Source: an uncultured Clostridia bacterium
GTDB lineage: Bacteria > Bacillota > Clostridia > Oscillospirales > Ruminococcaceae
Reading direction: 5' to 3'
Assembly: GCA_947175655.1 (NCBI GenBank)
Contig: CAMWNQ010000081.1
Location: 1 to 7,768, forward strand
Length of the DNA: 7,768 nucleotides
Shown here: positions 1-5,136 of the stretch, in pieces
Position numbering within the stretch: the stretch's first letter is position 1
Layout of the letters: each line of letters begins with the position of its first letter
Notes under the pieces: model-generated
Seen by the model: only the letters and a program-made list of their open reading frames with translations
Database searches by the model: none
Told to the model about the DNA's origin: nothing
Made by a program: the position numbers and the translations under genes

Positions 1-116
1 GATTTTATATAATCACTTTTAGAATTAAACAAATATATTTCAGATATTTTTTTATACAATTGAGCACTTTTGGGAAATTCTATTTCTATTTCCTTTGTAA
101 TTTCCTGCAAAAGCAT
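1..116 (-). CDS. Possible 5' end of an unknown ORF, runs off the window
   Basis: Reading the minus strand from an ATG at 116, the frame stays open for 38 codons to the window edge, beginning MLLQEITKEIEIEFPKSAQL and continuing with a lysine-, isoleucine- and tyrosine-rich stretch. An in-frame TAG lies two codons before the ATG, so this is the earliest ATG start. The upstream bases give only a weak purine-rich ribosome site (GGAAATAG). The composition looks protein-like, but in DNA this AT-rich a 38-codon open frame can occur by chance. It diverges from the toxin remnant at 140-391. I recognise no family. Confidence 0.25.
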   Translation of the reverse strand, partial: MLLQEITKEIEIEFPKSAQLYKKISEIYLFNSKSDYIK

Positions 117-139
117 GAACTATTTCCGATGTATTTATA

Positions 140-391
140 ATGGTTAAAGATGACAGTATTATTATTAAAAAAGCACATAAAAAACATATTACTCTTGCTG
201 AACGCTTTGTTCCGTTGCACGTTCAATTAGATAACAGAACTACTACCACTGAAAGCGTTTTATGTCAACACATTAAATCATTAGACATTGTTTCGAGAGG
301 CTATGTAGTCATTGAACATCTGCCTAATGATATTCTTCAGGAAGTCTTTGATATAATCTATGGTGAAATGGAAATTCTTGATGATATGTAA
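140..391 (+). pseudogene. PemK/MazF-like toxin, C-terminal remnant
   Basis: The 83 readable residues resemble the C-terminal two thirds of PemK/MazF endoribonuclease toxins. The best stretch is ESVLCQHIKSLDIVSR followed by EHLPNDILQEV, which parallels the family pattern SVxLxEQIRTIDKxRL...HLxxExMxxV, and PLHVQL parallels the family's PTHVEL. Full-length members have about 110-120 residues and begin with an RGDxxxxxL segment that carries binding and catalytic residues. That segment is absent: an in-frame TGA lies at 116-118, seven codons before the ATG, and the preceding bases show no MazF N-terminus in any plus frame. No good ribosome site precedes the ATG, and no antitoxin gene is visible. 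I infer a truncated, probably inactive remnant. The family match is from memory of its motifs; a small unrelated protein remains possible. Confidence 0.45.
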
Positions 392-399
392 TAGTATGC

Positions 400-445
400 A
401 AAAAACACACTCCCTTGTCTGAATAGGCAAAGGAGTGCATTTTTT
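400..445. terminator. Bidirectional intrinsic terminator between convergent genes
   Basis: A hairpin forms from arms at 408-419 (CACTCCCTTGTC) and 426-437 (GGCAAAGGAGTG) around a six-base loop, with one mismatch and one wobble pair. A run of six T follows on the plus strand (440-445) and a run of six A precedes it (400-405), so it can terminate transcription in both directions. It starts exactly at the stop codon of the histidine kinase (minus strand) and lies just past the stop of the toxin remnant (plus strand), which marks the end of the minus-strand transporter operon. Confidence 0.85.
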
Positions 446-1317
446 CAGAAATAAAGCTTTATAACTAGTCTCCCCCCCGTGAGTTTTGCGGAAATCTCAC
501 CGCCCATTCTTTGGGTGAGAAGTTTAGCAATTGAAAGCCCTAAACCCGTTGAGTTTCCGGCGTTTTCGACTGTATAGAACCTGTCAAATAATTGTTCTAC
601 ATCTATAGAAGTGAGTTTTTTTGCGGAGTTTGAGAAAATTATAATACCGTCATCGAAAAGTCGTACACTGAAATCATCATCACTGTATTTTAGTGCATTG
701 TGTATGATGTTGGAAAAAATCCTTGAAAGTGCCGATTTGTCAAGTTTTTTTTCCGTTCGGACTTCTGAAATCTCAATGTCGGGAACAATTCCACATTGTG
801 TTACTGCACCGTAAAATCCGGCGAGAGTTTCTGTAAGCACATCATTTATACAGACCATTTCAAGATTTGTTTTCTGTACAGACATTATTATAGAATAACG
901 GAAAAGTTCTTCTGTAAGCTGTTTCATAACATCTGTGCGGTTGCGTATCATTGTGATATATCGTGATATTTCATTATTTTCGCTGATGTTTTCCATTAAG
1001 TCAAGATAGCCGATTACTGAAGTAAGCGGTGTTCTTATGTCGTGGGAAATATTTGTGACAGCCTCTTTTAACTCACGGTCACCCTGTTCATAAATATGAC
1101 GCTTTTTACGAAGTTCTTTTAACTGTATATTCAGACAGTCAGCAAGTTTGCACATATCTTTGTCACGGGAAGATATGCTGATAAGGGTGTTTGTGCTGTT
1201 TTCCAGCCTGTAAGTCATTTCGTCCTTGATTTCACGGGCGGATTTTTTTATCGTGTAAATTTTTATACACAGTACAATTATTATTAAAATCAAGCCGAAA
1301 TACAGCACTTTTTTCAC
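445..1317 (-). CDS. Sensor histidine kinase with a single membrane anchor
   Basis: This is a two-component histidine kinase of about 290 residues. Residues 4-23 form one hydrophobic membrane segment, followed by a charged, probably coiled-coil linker. There is no HAMP domain and no extracellular sensor domain. The H-box SHDIRTPLTSVIGYLDLM puts the phosphorylated histidine at His92. The ATP-binding domain shows the N-box IFSNIIHNALKYS (200-212), a reduced G1 region with D223-G224 (DDGIIIFSNS), LFDRFY (243-248) and the G2 box STGLGLSIAK (256-265). It is the last gene of an operon with the upstream permease, starting 4 bases after that gene's stop, and presumably phosphorylates the response regulator encoded upstream. 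The start is uncertain. The GTG at 1317 lies inside the only good ribosome site (GAGGTG), which would suit a GTG at 1308, three codons later. With so little outside the membrane, signal input may come from the ABC transporter or from within the membrane (inference). Confidence 0.93.
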   Translation of the reverse strand: MKKVLYFGLILIIIVLCIKIYTIKKSAREIKDEMTYRLENSTNTLISISSRDKDMCKLADCLNIQLKELRKKRHIYEQGDRELKEAVTNISHDIRTPLTSVIGYLDLMENISENNEISRYITMIRNRTDVMKQLTEELFRYSIIMSVQKTNLEMVCINDVLTETLAGFYGAVTQCGIVPDIEISEVRTEKKLDKSALSRIFSNIIHNALKYSDDDFSVRLFDDGIIIFSNSAKKLTSIDVEQLFDRFYTVENAGNSTGLGLSIAKLLTQRMGGEISAKLTGGRLVIKLYF

Positions 1318-1320
1318 CTC
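1306..1320 (-). promoter_or_regulatory. Ribosome site that decides the kinase start
   Basis: On the minus strand, GAGGTG (1320-1315) is followed by six A and then GTG (1308-1306). That spacing suits initiation at 1308. The outer GTG at 1317-1315 is part of the Shine-Dalgarno element itself and has no other ribosome site upstream. It could be used only by re-initiation after the permease stop at 1324-1322. I favour 1308, which shortens the protein by three residues. Confidence 0.55.
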
Positions 1321-1321
1321 A

Positions 1322-2182
1322 TTATTTCAAATCTTTTTTGCGGAATAATATTATTCCGAGAGCAGTTGTGACAACAAGTATTATACCATCATAACTGGCA
1401 AATTTACCGGCATTTTCAGTGCTTAATATAGTTGATTCATATATATGTGATATGGGTGTAACATCGTAAATAGTCTGATATACCTTACGTTTTGTTCCGG
1501 TAAGATAGTTAGGATTTTTTTCTTCAGGAATTTCCACTATTTCGCCTGTGTCCTCATCTAAATATGAATATCCCTCATAGTATTCCGGAGATTCAAGTTT
1601 TTGATAAATTGTGGGCGTTGCGATAAACATTATCATTGTCATAATCAGCACTGTGACAGATGCACCTGTTTTACTGTTCACAAACATTGCAATCATCACC
1701 ATAAGAGCCGTTATCGAAATAAATGCAATTGCCGTATATAAGGTAATTTTAAAAATTTTCTGTACAGTGAGGGATATCATACCACATAGAGCTGTGCCGA
1801 CAGTACAGTTAATCAAAATATGCAGAATAACACCCATAAGCACACCTGCCGTACATACTGTTAAATTAGCAAGATATATACTGCTTCTTTTGTGTCCTAC
1901 TATTAATTTGTTTCTCATAGTGCCGTCTGAATATTCAGTACCGACGAAGTTACCGACAAATACAGGAACGACAAACAAAATATACAGCAAGCCGACAAAT
2001 GCCAATTCGTCCATAGTGTGATATTCAGGCGGTATTTTAGCATATTGTTCCATATTGTTCTGATATTCCGCATAACGCATGAATATCATAAACAAACTCA
2101 AACCACCCGAAAATATCATATAAAGTTTAAAAACACCACTTTTGAAAAGTCTTGCGAAATTTGCAGAAATCAGTTTACTCAT
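1322..2182 (-). CDS. ABC-2 type transporter permease
   Basis: This is the membrane subunit of an ABC transporter, 286 residues from the ATG at 2182. I see six likely membrane segments: about 18-36, 61-82, 104-126, 146-169, 174-192 and 264-281. The cytoplasmic stretch GTEYSDGTMRNKLIVGHKRS (81-100) is the coupling-type motif of ABC-2 permeases. A roughly 70-residue acidic, tyrosine-rich loop (193-263) lies between the last two segments, probably outside the membrane. The start is set by GGAGG eight bases upstream. The frame could extend to a TTG at 2197, but that codon lies at the GGAGG itself. The start overlaps the end of the ATPase gene by eight bases (ATGAGTAA), so the two are translationally coupled and should form one exporter. 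The substrate is not evident; with a BcrA-type ATPase and a two-component system, peptide antibiotic export or immunity is the likeliest role. Confidence 0.9.
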   Translation of the reverse strand: MSKLISANFARLFKSGVFKLYMIFSGGLSLFMIFMRYAEYQNNMEQYAKIPPEYHTMDELAFVGLLYILFVVPVFVGNFVGTEYSDGTMRNKLIVGHKRSSIYLANLTVCTAGVLMGVILHILINCTVGTALCGMISLTVQKIFKITLYTAIAFISITALMVMIAMFVNSKTGASVTVLIMTMIMFIATPTIYQKLESPEYYEGYSYLDEDTGEIVEIPEEKNPNYLTGTKRKVYQTIYDVTPISHIYESTILSTENAGKFASYDGIILVVTTALGIILFRKKDLK

Positions 2183-3089
2183 GTTTACCGCCTCCAATCA
2201 GATTAATGAAGTAGCTTTCAAGTGACTCGTCACGCTCTGAAACTGTAATAAGTTCGCAGTTTTCAGCATGAAGTGTGAATACAAGTTCTGTAACACCGAT
2301 TTGTGCGAAAATATCCGCTGTTCTGTCGTCAACAACGCTGTATTCAAGATTAAGCCTGTCCATGACCCTTGAAAATGCGGTTATGTCCGAAACCGTAACT
2401 CGCATACACTTTCTGCAAACCTGTTCAAGTTCCACTGCACTGATTTCCTTGACCATATGTCCGCCGTCAATAAAACCGTAGTGCGTGGCAAGCCTTGAAA
2501 GTTCGTCAAGAATATGGCTTGAAATAAGCACTGTTATCTGTCTCTCACGGTTGAGTTTGAGAATAAGTTCACGGATTTCAACGATACCCTGTGGATCAAG
2601 ACCGTTAACAGGTTCGTCAAGCACAAGAAAGTCAGGGTCACCTGCGAGTGCGGTGGCTATACCGAGACGCTGACGCATACCAAGTGAAAAGTTTTTTGCT
2701 TTTTTCTTGCCGGTGTTTTCCAGACCGACGAGTTTCAGCAAATCTTTTACACCATCAAATGACGGCATTCCCAGAATCCTGAACTGTTCCTTTAAATTTT
2801 CCTCAGCGGTCATGTTCATGTAGATGGACGGCGTTTCCACGACCGCCCCCATGCGACGACGTGATTTGAGTATATCCGGATTTTCATTTGTGATTCCGTA
2901 AATCTCAAAACTTCCGCTTGTCGCCTCTTGTAGCCCGCATATGAGACGGATAAGTGTTGTCTTGCCTGCACCGTTCCTGCCGACAAAACCGTATATAGAG
3001 CCCTTCGGGACGTGCATGGAAAAGTTGTTGAGTGCTTTGAAATTTTTGTAATGCTTGCAAAGCGAATCTGTTGTCAGAACGTATTCCAT
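2175..3089 (-). CDS. ABC transporter ATP-binding protein, BcrA-type
   Basis: This 304-residue ATPase would energise the permease encoded immediately downstream. In order it shows Walker A GRNGAGKTT (38-46), an ABC signature FSLGMRQRLG (134-143), Walker B FLVLDEP (154-160) followed by NGLDPQG, and the switch histidine in ISSHIL (His192). At the Q-loop position it reads VVETPSIYMNMTAEENL, with Glu85 where glutamine is usual. That variant is characteristic of the BcrA/lantibiotic-immunity branch. The last 90 or so residues form a divergent accessory domain typical of that branch. AAAGGAGGT lies eight bases before the ATG, a near-perfect ribosome site. It is the first gene of the ATPase-permease-kinase operon, and its upstream region carries the direct repeats and palindrome described separately. 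Bacitracin-like or lantibiotic resistance is inferred from subfamily and context; the true substrate cannot be read from sequence. Confidence 0.94.
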   Translation of the reverse strand: MEYVLTTDSLCKHYKNFKALNNFSMHVPKGSIYGFVGRNGAGKTTLIRLICGLQEATSGSFEIYGITNENPDILKSRRRMGAVVETPSIYMNMTAEENLKEQFRILGMPSFDGVKDLLKLVGLENTGKKKAKNFSLGMRQRLGIATALAGDPDFLVLDEPVNGLDPQGIVEIRELILKLNRERQITVLISSHILDELSRLATHYGFIDGGHMVKEISAVELEQVCRKCMRVTVSDITAFSRVMDRLNLEYSVVDDRTADIFAQIGVTELVFTLHAENCELITVSERDESLESYFINLIGGGKHE

Positions 3090-3108
3090 TCTGTAAGACC
3101 TCCTTTTG

Positions 3109-3128
3109 TTAGAATACCTGTATTCTAA
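3109..3128. promoter_or_regulatory. Perfect 20-bp palindrome, candidate operator
   Basis: TTAGAATACCTGTATTCTAA consists of two perfectly complementary 9-bp arms around a CT centre. It lies between the direct-repeat array and the ribosome site of the ABC ATPase and contains the best -10-like hexamer, TAGAAT (3127-3122 on the minus strand). This position suits a repressor operator. No T-run follows it, so it is not an intrinsic terminator. Confidence 0.6.
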
Positions 3129-3136
3129 AGCATAAA

Positions 3137-3177
3137 GGTTAAGAAAATGGTAAAGAAAAGGTAAAAATTCGGTTAAG
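3137..3177. promoter_or_regulatory. Four direct repeats, likely response-regulator binding sites
   Basis: On the plus strand, GGTTAAG (3137), GGTAAAG (3149), GGTAAAA (3160) and GGTTAAG (3171) start 12, 11 and 11 bases apart, so all lie on nearly the same helix face. OmpR-family regulators typically bind such short direct repeats as head-to-tail dimers. The last repeat overlaps the TAA stop of the response regulator gene. The array precedes the ATPase-permease-kinase operon, whose candidate -10 has no good -35, as expected for an activator-dependent promoter. That the neighbouring regulator binds here is inference. Confidence 0.65.
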
Positions 3178-3838
3178 ATTTTTCAGACATCTTAAAACCT
3201 ATTCCCCATACTGCCTCTATGTAGTCGGTTTCTGAATATTTACGGAATTTCCGGCGGATATTGCTTATATGGACTTTCAGTGAACTTTCTACACAGTCTA
3301 GTGTATCAAGACTTATTCGGTCAAGTATCACGGACTTTGTTATTACCTGTGAAGGATTCTGCATGAGTAGCTTTAGTATTGCAAATTCTGTCTTCGTAAG
3401 TCGGACAGGATTGCCTTTTACCATGACTTCATGTGTTTCTGTATTCAGAGTAATATCATAAAATACTAGTATTTTGGAACTTTCTACAGAAACCTTCCTT
3501 AACTGTACCGCAATACGTGCGAGAAGCTCGGCAGTATCAAAGGGCTTTGTTATATAGTCTGATGCACCATCAAGGAGCAGTTTTACCTTGCTGTGAACAT
3601 CCACCTTTGCACTAATTACGATTACAGGAATATTGTTAATTTTTTTAAGGACGTTTTCGCCGGAAAGTCCCGGCAACATCAAATCCAAAAGTATCAAATC
3701 AGGGATATTGCCCGACAGCATATATACCGCTTCTGTACCTGAATAAGCTTGCAACGTATTATAGCCGTTACGTGTCAAGAGGTCTCTAAGCATATCGCTT
3801 ATATAAATATCATCGTCTATTATAGCTATTGTTTTCAA
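3173..3838 (-). CDS. OmpR/PhoB-family response regulator
   Basis: This is a two-component transcription regulator of 221 residues from a TTG start at 3838. The receiver domain shows the acidic cluster IIDDD (residues 8-10), the phospho-acceptor Asp52 in LILLDLMLPG, Ser76 in VISAK and Lys98 in YITKPF. The C-terminal winged helix includes VRLTKTEFAILKLL and VESSLKVHISNIRRKFRK, and ends with the WGIGFKM wing strand. The frame stays open to a GTG at 3919, but that extension lies across and upstream of a strong promoter (3864-3892), so it cannot be translated from that transcript. AAGGAG lies 11 bases before the TTG. The gene sits directly upstream of the transporter-kinase operon, so it is the natural partner of that kinase. 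With no terminator in the 85-bp gap, readthrough into the operon is also likely. The four repeats in the gap are its probable DNA target. Confidence 0.94.
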   Translation of the reverse strand: MKTIAIIDDDIYISDMLRDLLTRNGYNTLQAYSGTEAVYMLSGNIPDLILLDLMLPGLSGENVLKKINNIPVIVISAKVDVHSKVKLLLDGASDYITKPFDTAELLARIAVQLRKVSVESSKILVFYDITLNTETHEVMVKGNPVRLTKTEFAILKLLMQNPSQVITKSVILDRISLDTLDCVESSLKVHISNIRRKFRKYSETDYIEAVWGIGFKMSEKS

Positions 3839-3863
3839 GAATATATCAGCTCCTTCGAATAAT

Positions 3864-3892
3864 ATTATACCATAAGTCCAAAGTATATTCAA
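3864..3892 (-). promoter_or_regulatory. Strong sigma-A promoter of the response regulator
   Basis: On the minus strand, -35 TTGAAT (3892-3887) and -10 TATAAT (3869-3864) are separated by exactly 17 bases, with an extended TGG just before the -10. Transcription should begin about seven bases downstream, which leaves only about 20 bases of leader containing AAGGAG before the TTG start at 3838. This supports the short start and suggests steady expression. The -35 lies about 20 bp from the presumed end of the ISAs1 remnant. Confidence 0.82.
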
Positions 3893-3911
3893 GAAGTCAT
3901 TACCAAACAGA

Positions 3912-4156
3912 CAGGGCACAGTATTTACTTTTTAGAAGAAAAGATGCAAAATAGAGATATAAAGATAGAAGAATTAAAAGAGGGAATCAAAAAAATCAGC
4001 GAGCCGAGGAGAACAGGGTATGGAAATATCCATCATAAGCTCGAAGATATCATAATTATAGGGTTGTGTACCGTAATATGCGGAAGTGGAAATGATAAAC
4101 ATAAAGCCTATCATGTTGTCAGCGCATTTGTTGCCGAAAAATTTAGTCAGATTTGA
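3912..4156 (+). mobile_element. ISAs1-family insertion sequence remnant
   Basis: About 245 bases remain of an insertion sequence: a presumed left end beginning near CAGGGCACAG (3912) and a transposase fragment read on the plus strand. The right end appears lost, because resemblance stops near 4152-4156, where the minus-strand gene remnant begins. No matching inverted repeat or target duplication is visible. The left boundary is inferred from position, not from a verified terminal repeat. Confidence 0.55.
3944..4156 (+). pseudogene. ISAs1-family transposase, internally deleted
   Basis: Seventy codons remain of a transposase that usually has about 370-400. Residues 1-50 resemble the ISAs1 N-terminus: an acidic helix, then EPRRTGYGNIHHKLEDIIII and GLCTVICGSGND, matching the family's xDPRRxxxxxHKLxDIxxIxxxxxICG. 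The next residues, HKAYHVVSAFVAE, resemble a segment normally found far downstream, near the DDE catalytic core (the family's xHVVSAFxxE, before the EKSNEI motif). I infer that about a hundred or more codons were deleted in frame. The reading then ends at a TGA at 4154-4156, and the catalytic residues are missing, so it cannot transpose by itself. A weak AGAAG ribosome site precedes the ATG. The family call is from memory of conserved motifs. Confidence 0.7.
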
Positions 4157-4823
4157 AAATTGTAATAACAATATTTTATCTCTTATAATTCTATTCAACT
4201 GTTTATATGTGGTTTCATCTTTTACTACGATTACTTCATTCTTTAAATCTGATGTATTCATAATTGATGATAAACAAAATCCCAAAGCATCAGTCGATGT
4301 TCTGCTTTTCACTTTTATTATTCTATTATTTTTTATGCAACTTATTAATTCATCTTTGTTTTCTTCTCTACCATTTAGAAAAAGGCTATTTGAAAACAGT
4401 GGGTCAGTAGATTTAGAAAAATCCAGTTCCTTTTCATCACATATTTTTTATTGAACTTCCTTGATTATCAAATGCCCATATTTTAGGTACTACAAGATAA
4501 AATGACGTAGTATTTTTATCTAATCTCAAAGGATTATTAGTTTGCTTTATGTGGTCTGAATTAATTTTATTGAGTGTGTCTTTATTAGTTCCAAATTCCC
4601 ATACGCTTTTCCCTGAACATACATAAGTATTTTGTTCATCATTTTCTATTACTCCATCAAAACCAGGTGCCCATATATCATCTTTATCTGGAATTCTAAT
4701 TGAAGACAAAGATTCACAACTATCAATTATTAACCTCTTAACTAACTCAGGCAGAAGTTCTTGAAACATTCTGCTTTTTTCAACACTTATACTTTCTAAT
4801 GTGCTTGCTGTAATCAACTTCAT
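4150..4823 (-). pseudogene. Remnant of a large multidomain protein, possibly nuclease/NTPase-like
   Basis: Two minus-strand segments in different frames appear to belong to one gene. Segment 1 starts at ATG 4823 after AAAGGGGA and reads 128 residues to a TGA at 4437. It includes LPELVKRLI (24-32), APGFDGVIE (52-60) and GKSVWEFGTNKD (71-82). Segment 2 (about 4447-4150) reads DPLFSNSLFLNGREENKDEL, then SRTSTDALGF, NEVIVVKDETTY and DKILLLQFSN. I recall the same order in large proteins of roughly a thousand or more residues: LPxLVRRLI, PGWDGxxE, SxWExG, then LxxEhLLAGR and an LILIPxF-type strand. Those have several tens more residues between the segments, so a deletion with a frame change is likely near 4437-4447. 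The 3' end is lost at the ISAs1 remnant. Asp56 and Glu76 might be acidic nuclease residues, but that is speculation. A defence role is possible and unproven. Confidence 0.55.
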
Positions 4824-4862
4824 ATTAATCCCCTTTCACTATTTGCTTACAATACAAGAATA

Positions 4863-4925
4863 ATTGACACCCCCATTGACACCCCTTTTTAAAAAATTTC
4901 AACAGATTTCACACTATTTTACACT
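4863..4925. repeat. Tandem short repeats beside the tRNA, att-like region
   Basis: ATTGACACCCC occurs twice in direct orientation (4863-4873 and 4875-4885), one base apart. Further along, TTTCACACT (4907-4915) and TTTTACACT (4917-4925) form an imperfect pair with 10-base spacing. Short TTGACACC-type direct repeats of this sort are often seen beside tyrosine-recombinase attachment sites at tRNA genes in Firmicutes, where they resemble integrase arm sites. No integrase gene is present here, so I read this as a possible scar of an integrated element. The rest of 4824-4947 shows no gene. Confidence 0.4.
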
Positions 4926-4947
4926 GCATATCTTAATTTACATAAAT

Positions 4948-4999
4948 AAAAAACCTCTCTGACAATACGAAATACCGTAGTTTTCAGGGAGGTTTTAAA
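4948..4999 (-). terminator. Terminator downstream of tRNA-Thr
   Basis: Arms at 4951-4962 (AAACCTCTCTGA) and 4984-4995 (TCAGGGAGGTTT) pair with one mismatch on the minus-strand transcript. A small inner TACG/CGTA hairpin lies in the loop, and six U follow on the minus strand (from 4953-4948). It lies immediately after the tRNA and has no other terminator between it and hemL, so it may also end the hem transcript. Confidence 0.8.
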
Positions 5000-5000
5000 A

Positions 5001-5073
5001 AGCTGATGATCGGACTTGAACCGACGACCTACGCCTTACCAAGGCGTTGCGCTACCTACTGTGCCACATCAGC
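5001..5073 (-). tRNA. tRNA-Thr(GGT)
   Basis: A complete 73-nucleotide cloverleaf on the minus strand. The acceptor stem GCTGATG/CATCAGC is perfect, the anticodon stem ACGCC/GGCGT holds the loop TTGGTAA with anticodon GGT (threonine, ACC codons), and the T arm reads GTCGG-TTCAAGT-CCGAT. The discriminator is U, and CCA is not encoded. The D stem is GCAC/GCGC, with an A-C mismatch at 12-23, which is seen in other bacterial tRNAs. It has its own promoter and terminator. Confidence 0.97.
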
Positions 5074-5074
5074 G

Positions 5075-5094
5075 TGTGATATCATTATATCACA
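5075..5094. promoter_or_regulatory. Palindrome over the tRNA promoter -10
   Basis: TGTGATATCATTATATCACA has two perfectly complementary 8-bp arms around a 4-bp centre. It covers the TATAAT box of the tRNA promoter and ends two bases before the mature tRNA 5' end. It could be a protein-binding site, a structured leader, or partly a coincidence of the palindrome-prone TATAAT sequence. Confidence 0.4.
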
Positions 5095-5112
5095 TAAAAA
5101 TATATTTGTCAA
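5084..5112 (-). promoter_or_regulatory. Consensus sigma-A promoter of tRNA-Thr
   Basis: On the minus strand, -35 TTGACA (5112-5107) and -10 TATAAT (5089-5084) are both perfect consensus, with 17 bases between them and an extended TGA just before the -10. Initiation about seven bases downstream would fall a few bases before the tRNA 5' end at 5073. The -35 lies only 24 bp beyond the hemL stop. Confidence 0.92.
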
Positions 5113-5136
5113 GCTATTTCAAAAAAATAAATAATT

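Noticed and set aside
1611..2021. Plus-strand open frame of 136 codons within the permease gene
   Set aside because: It is hydrophobic only because it mirrors the membrane segments of the permease on the opposite strand; no ribosome site.
3090..3180. Reading the direct repeats as a CRISPR array or riboswitch
   Set aside because: The units are only 7 bases with 4-5 base gaps, there are no spacers of CRISPR length, and no conserved aptamer structure was recognised.
3839..3919. N-terminal extension of the response regulator to GTG 3919
   Set aside because: It overlaps the TTGAAT-17-TATAAT promoter and adds residues foreign to receiver domains, which begin at KTIAIIDDD.
3974..4149. Minus-strand frame continuing from the large-gene remnant across the IS
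   Set aside because: Here it reads the transposase gene backwards, so it is chimeric tail sequence and not part of the original protein.
4086..4454. Plus-strand open frame of 122 codons
   Set aside because: It is antisense to the large-gene remnant, is rich in Phe/Ser/Leu, has no ribosome site and resembles no family.
4863..4925. Reading TTGACA in the tandem repeats as a plus-strand -35 promoter element
   Set aside because: No TATAAT-like box lies at about 17 bases from either copy, and no plus-strand gene follows.
5001..5073. Treating the tRNA as a pseudogene because of the A-C mismatch in the D stem
   Set aside because: All other stems pair, the length is standard, the promoter is perfect, and GCAC/GCGC D stems occur in working bacterial tRNAs.
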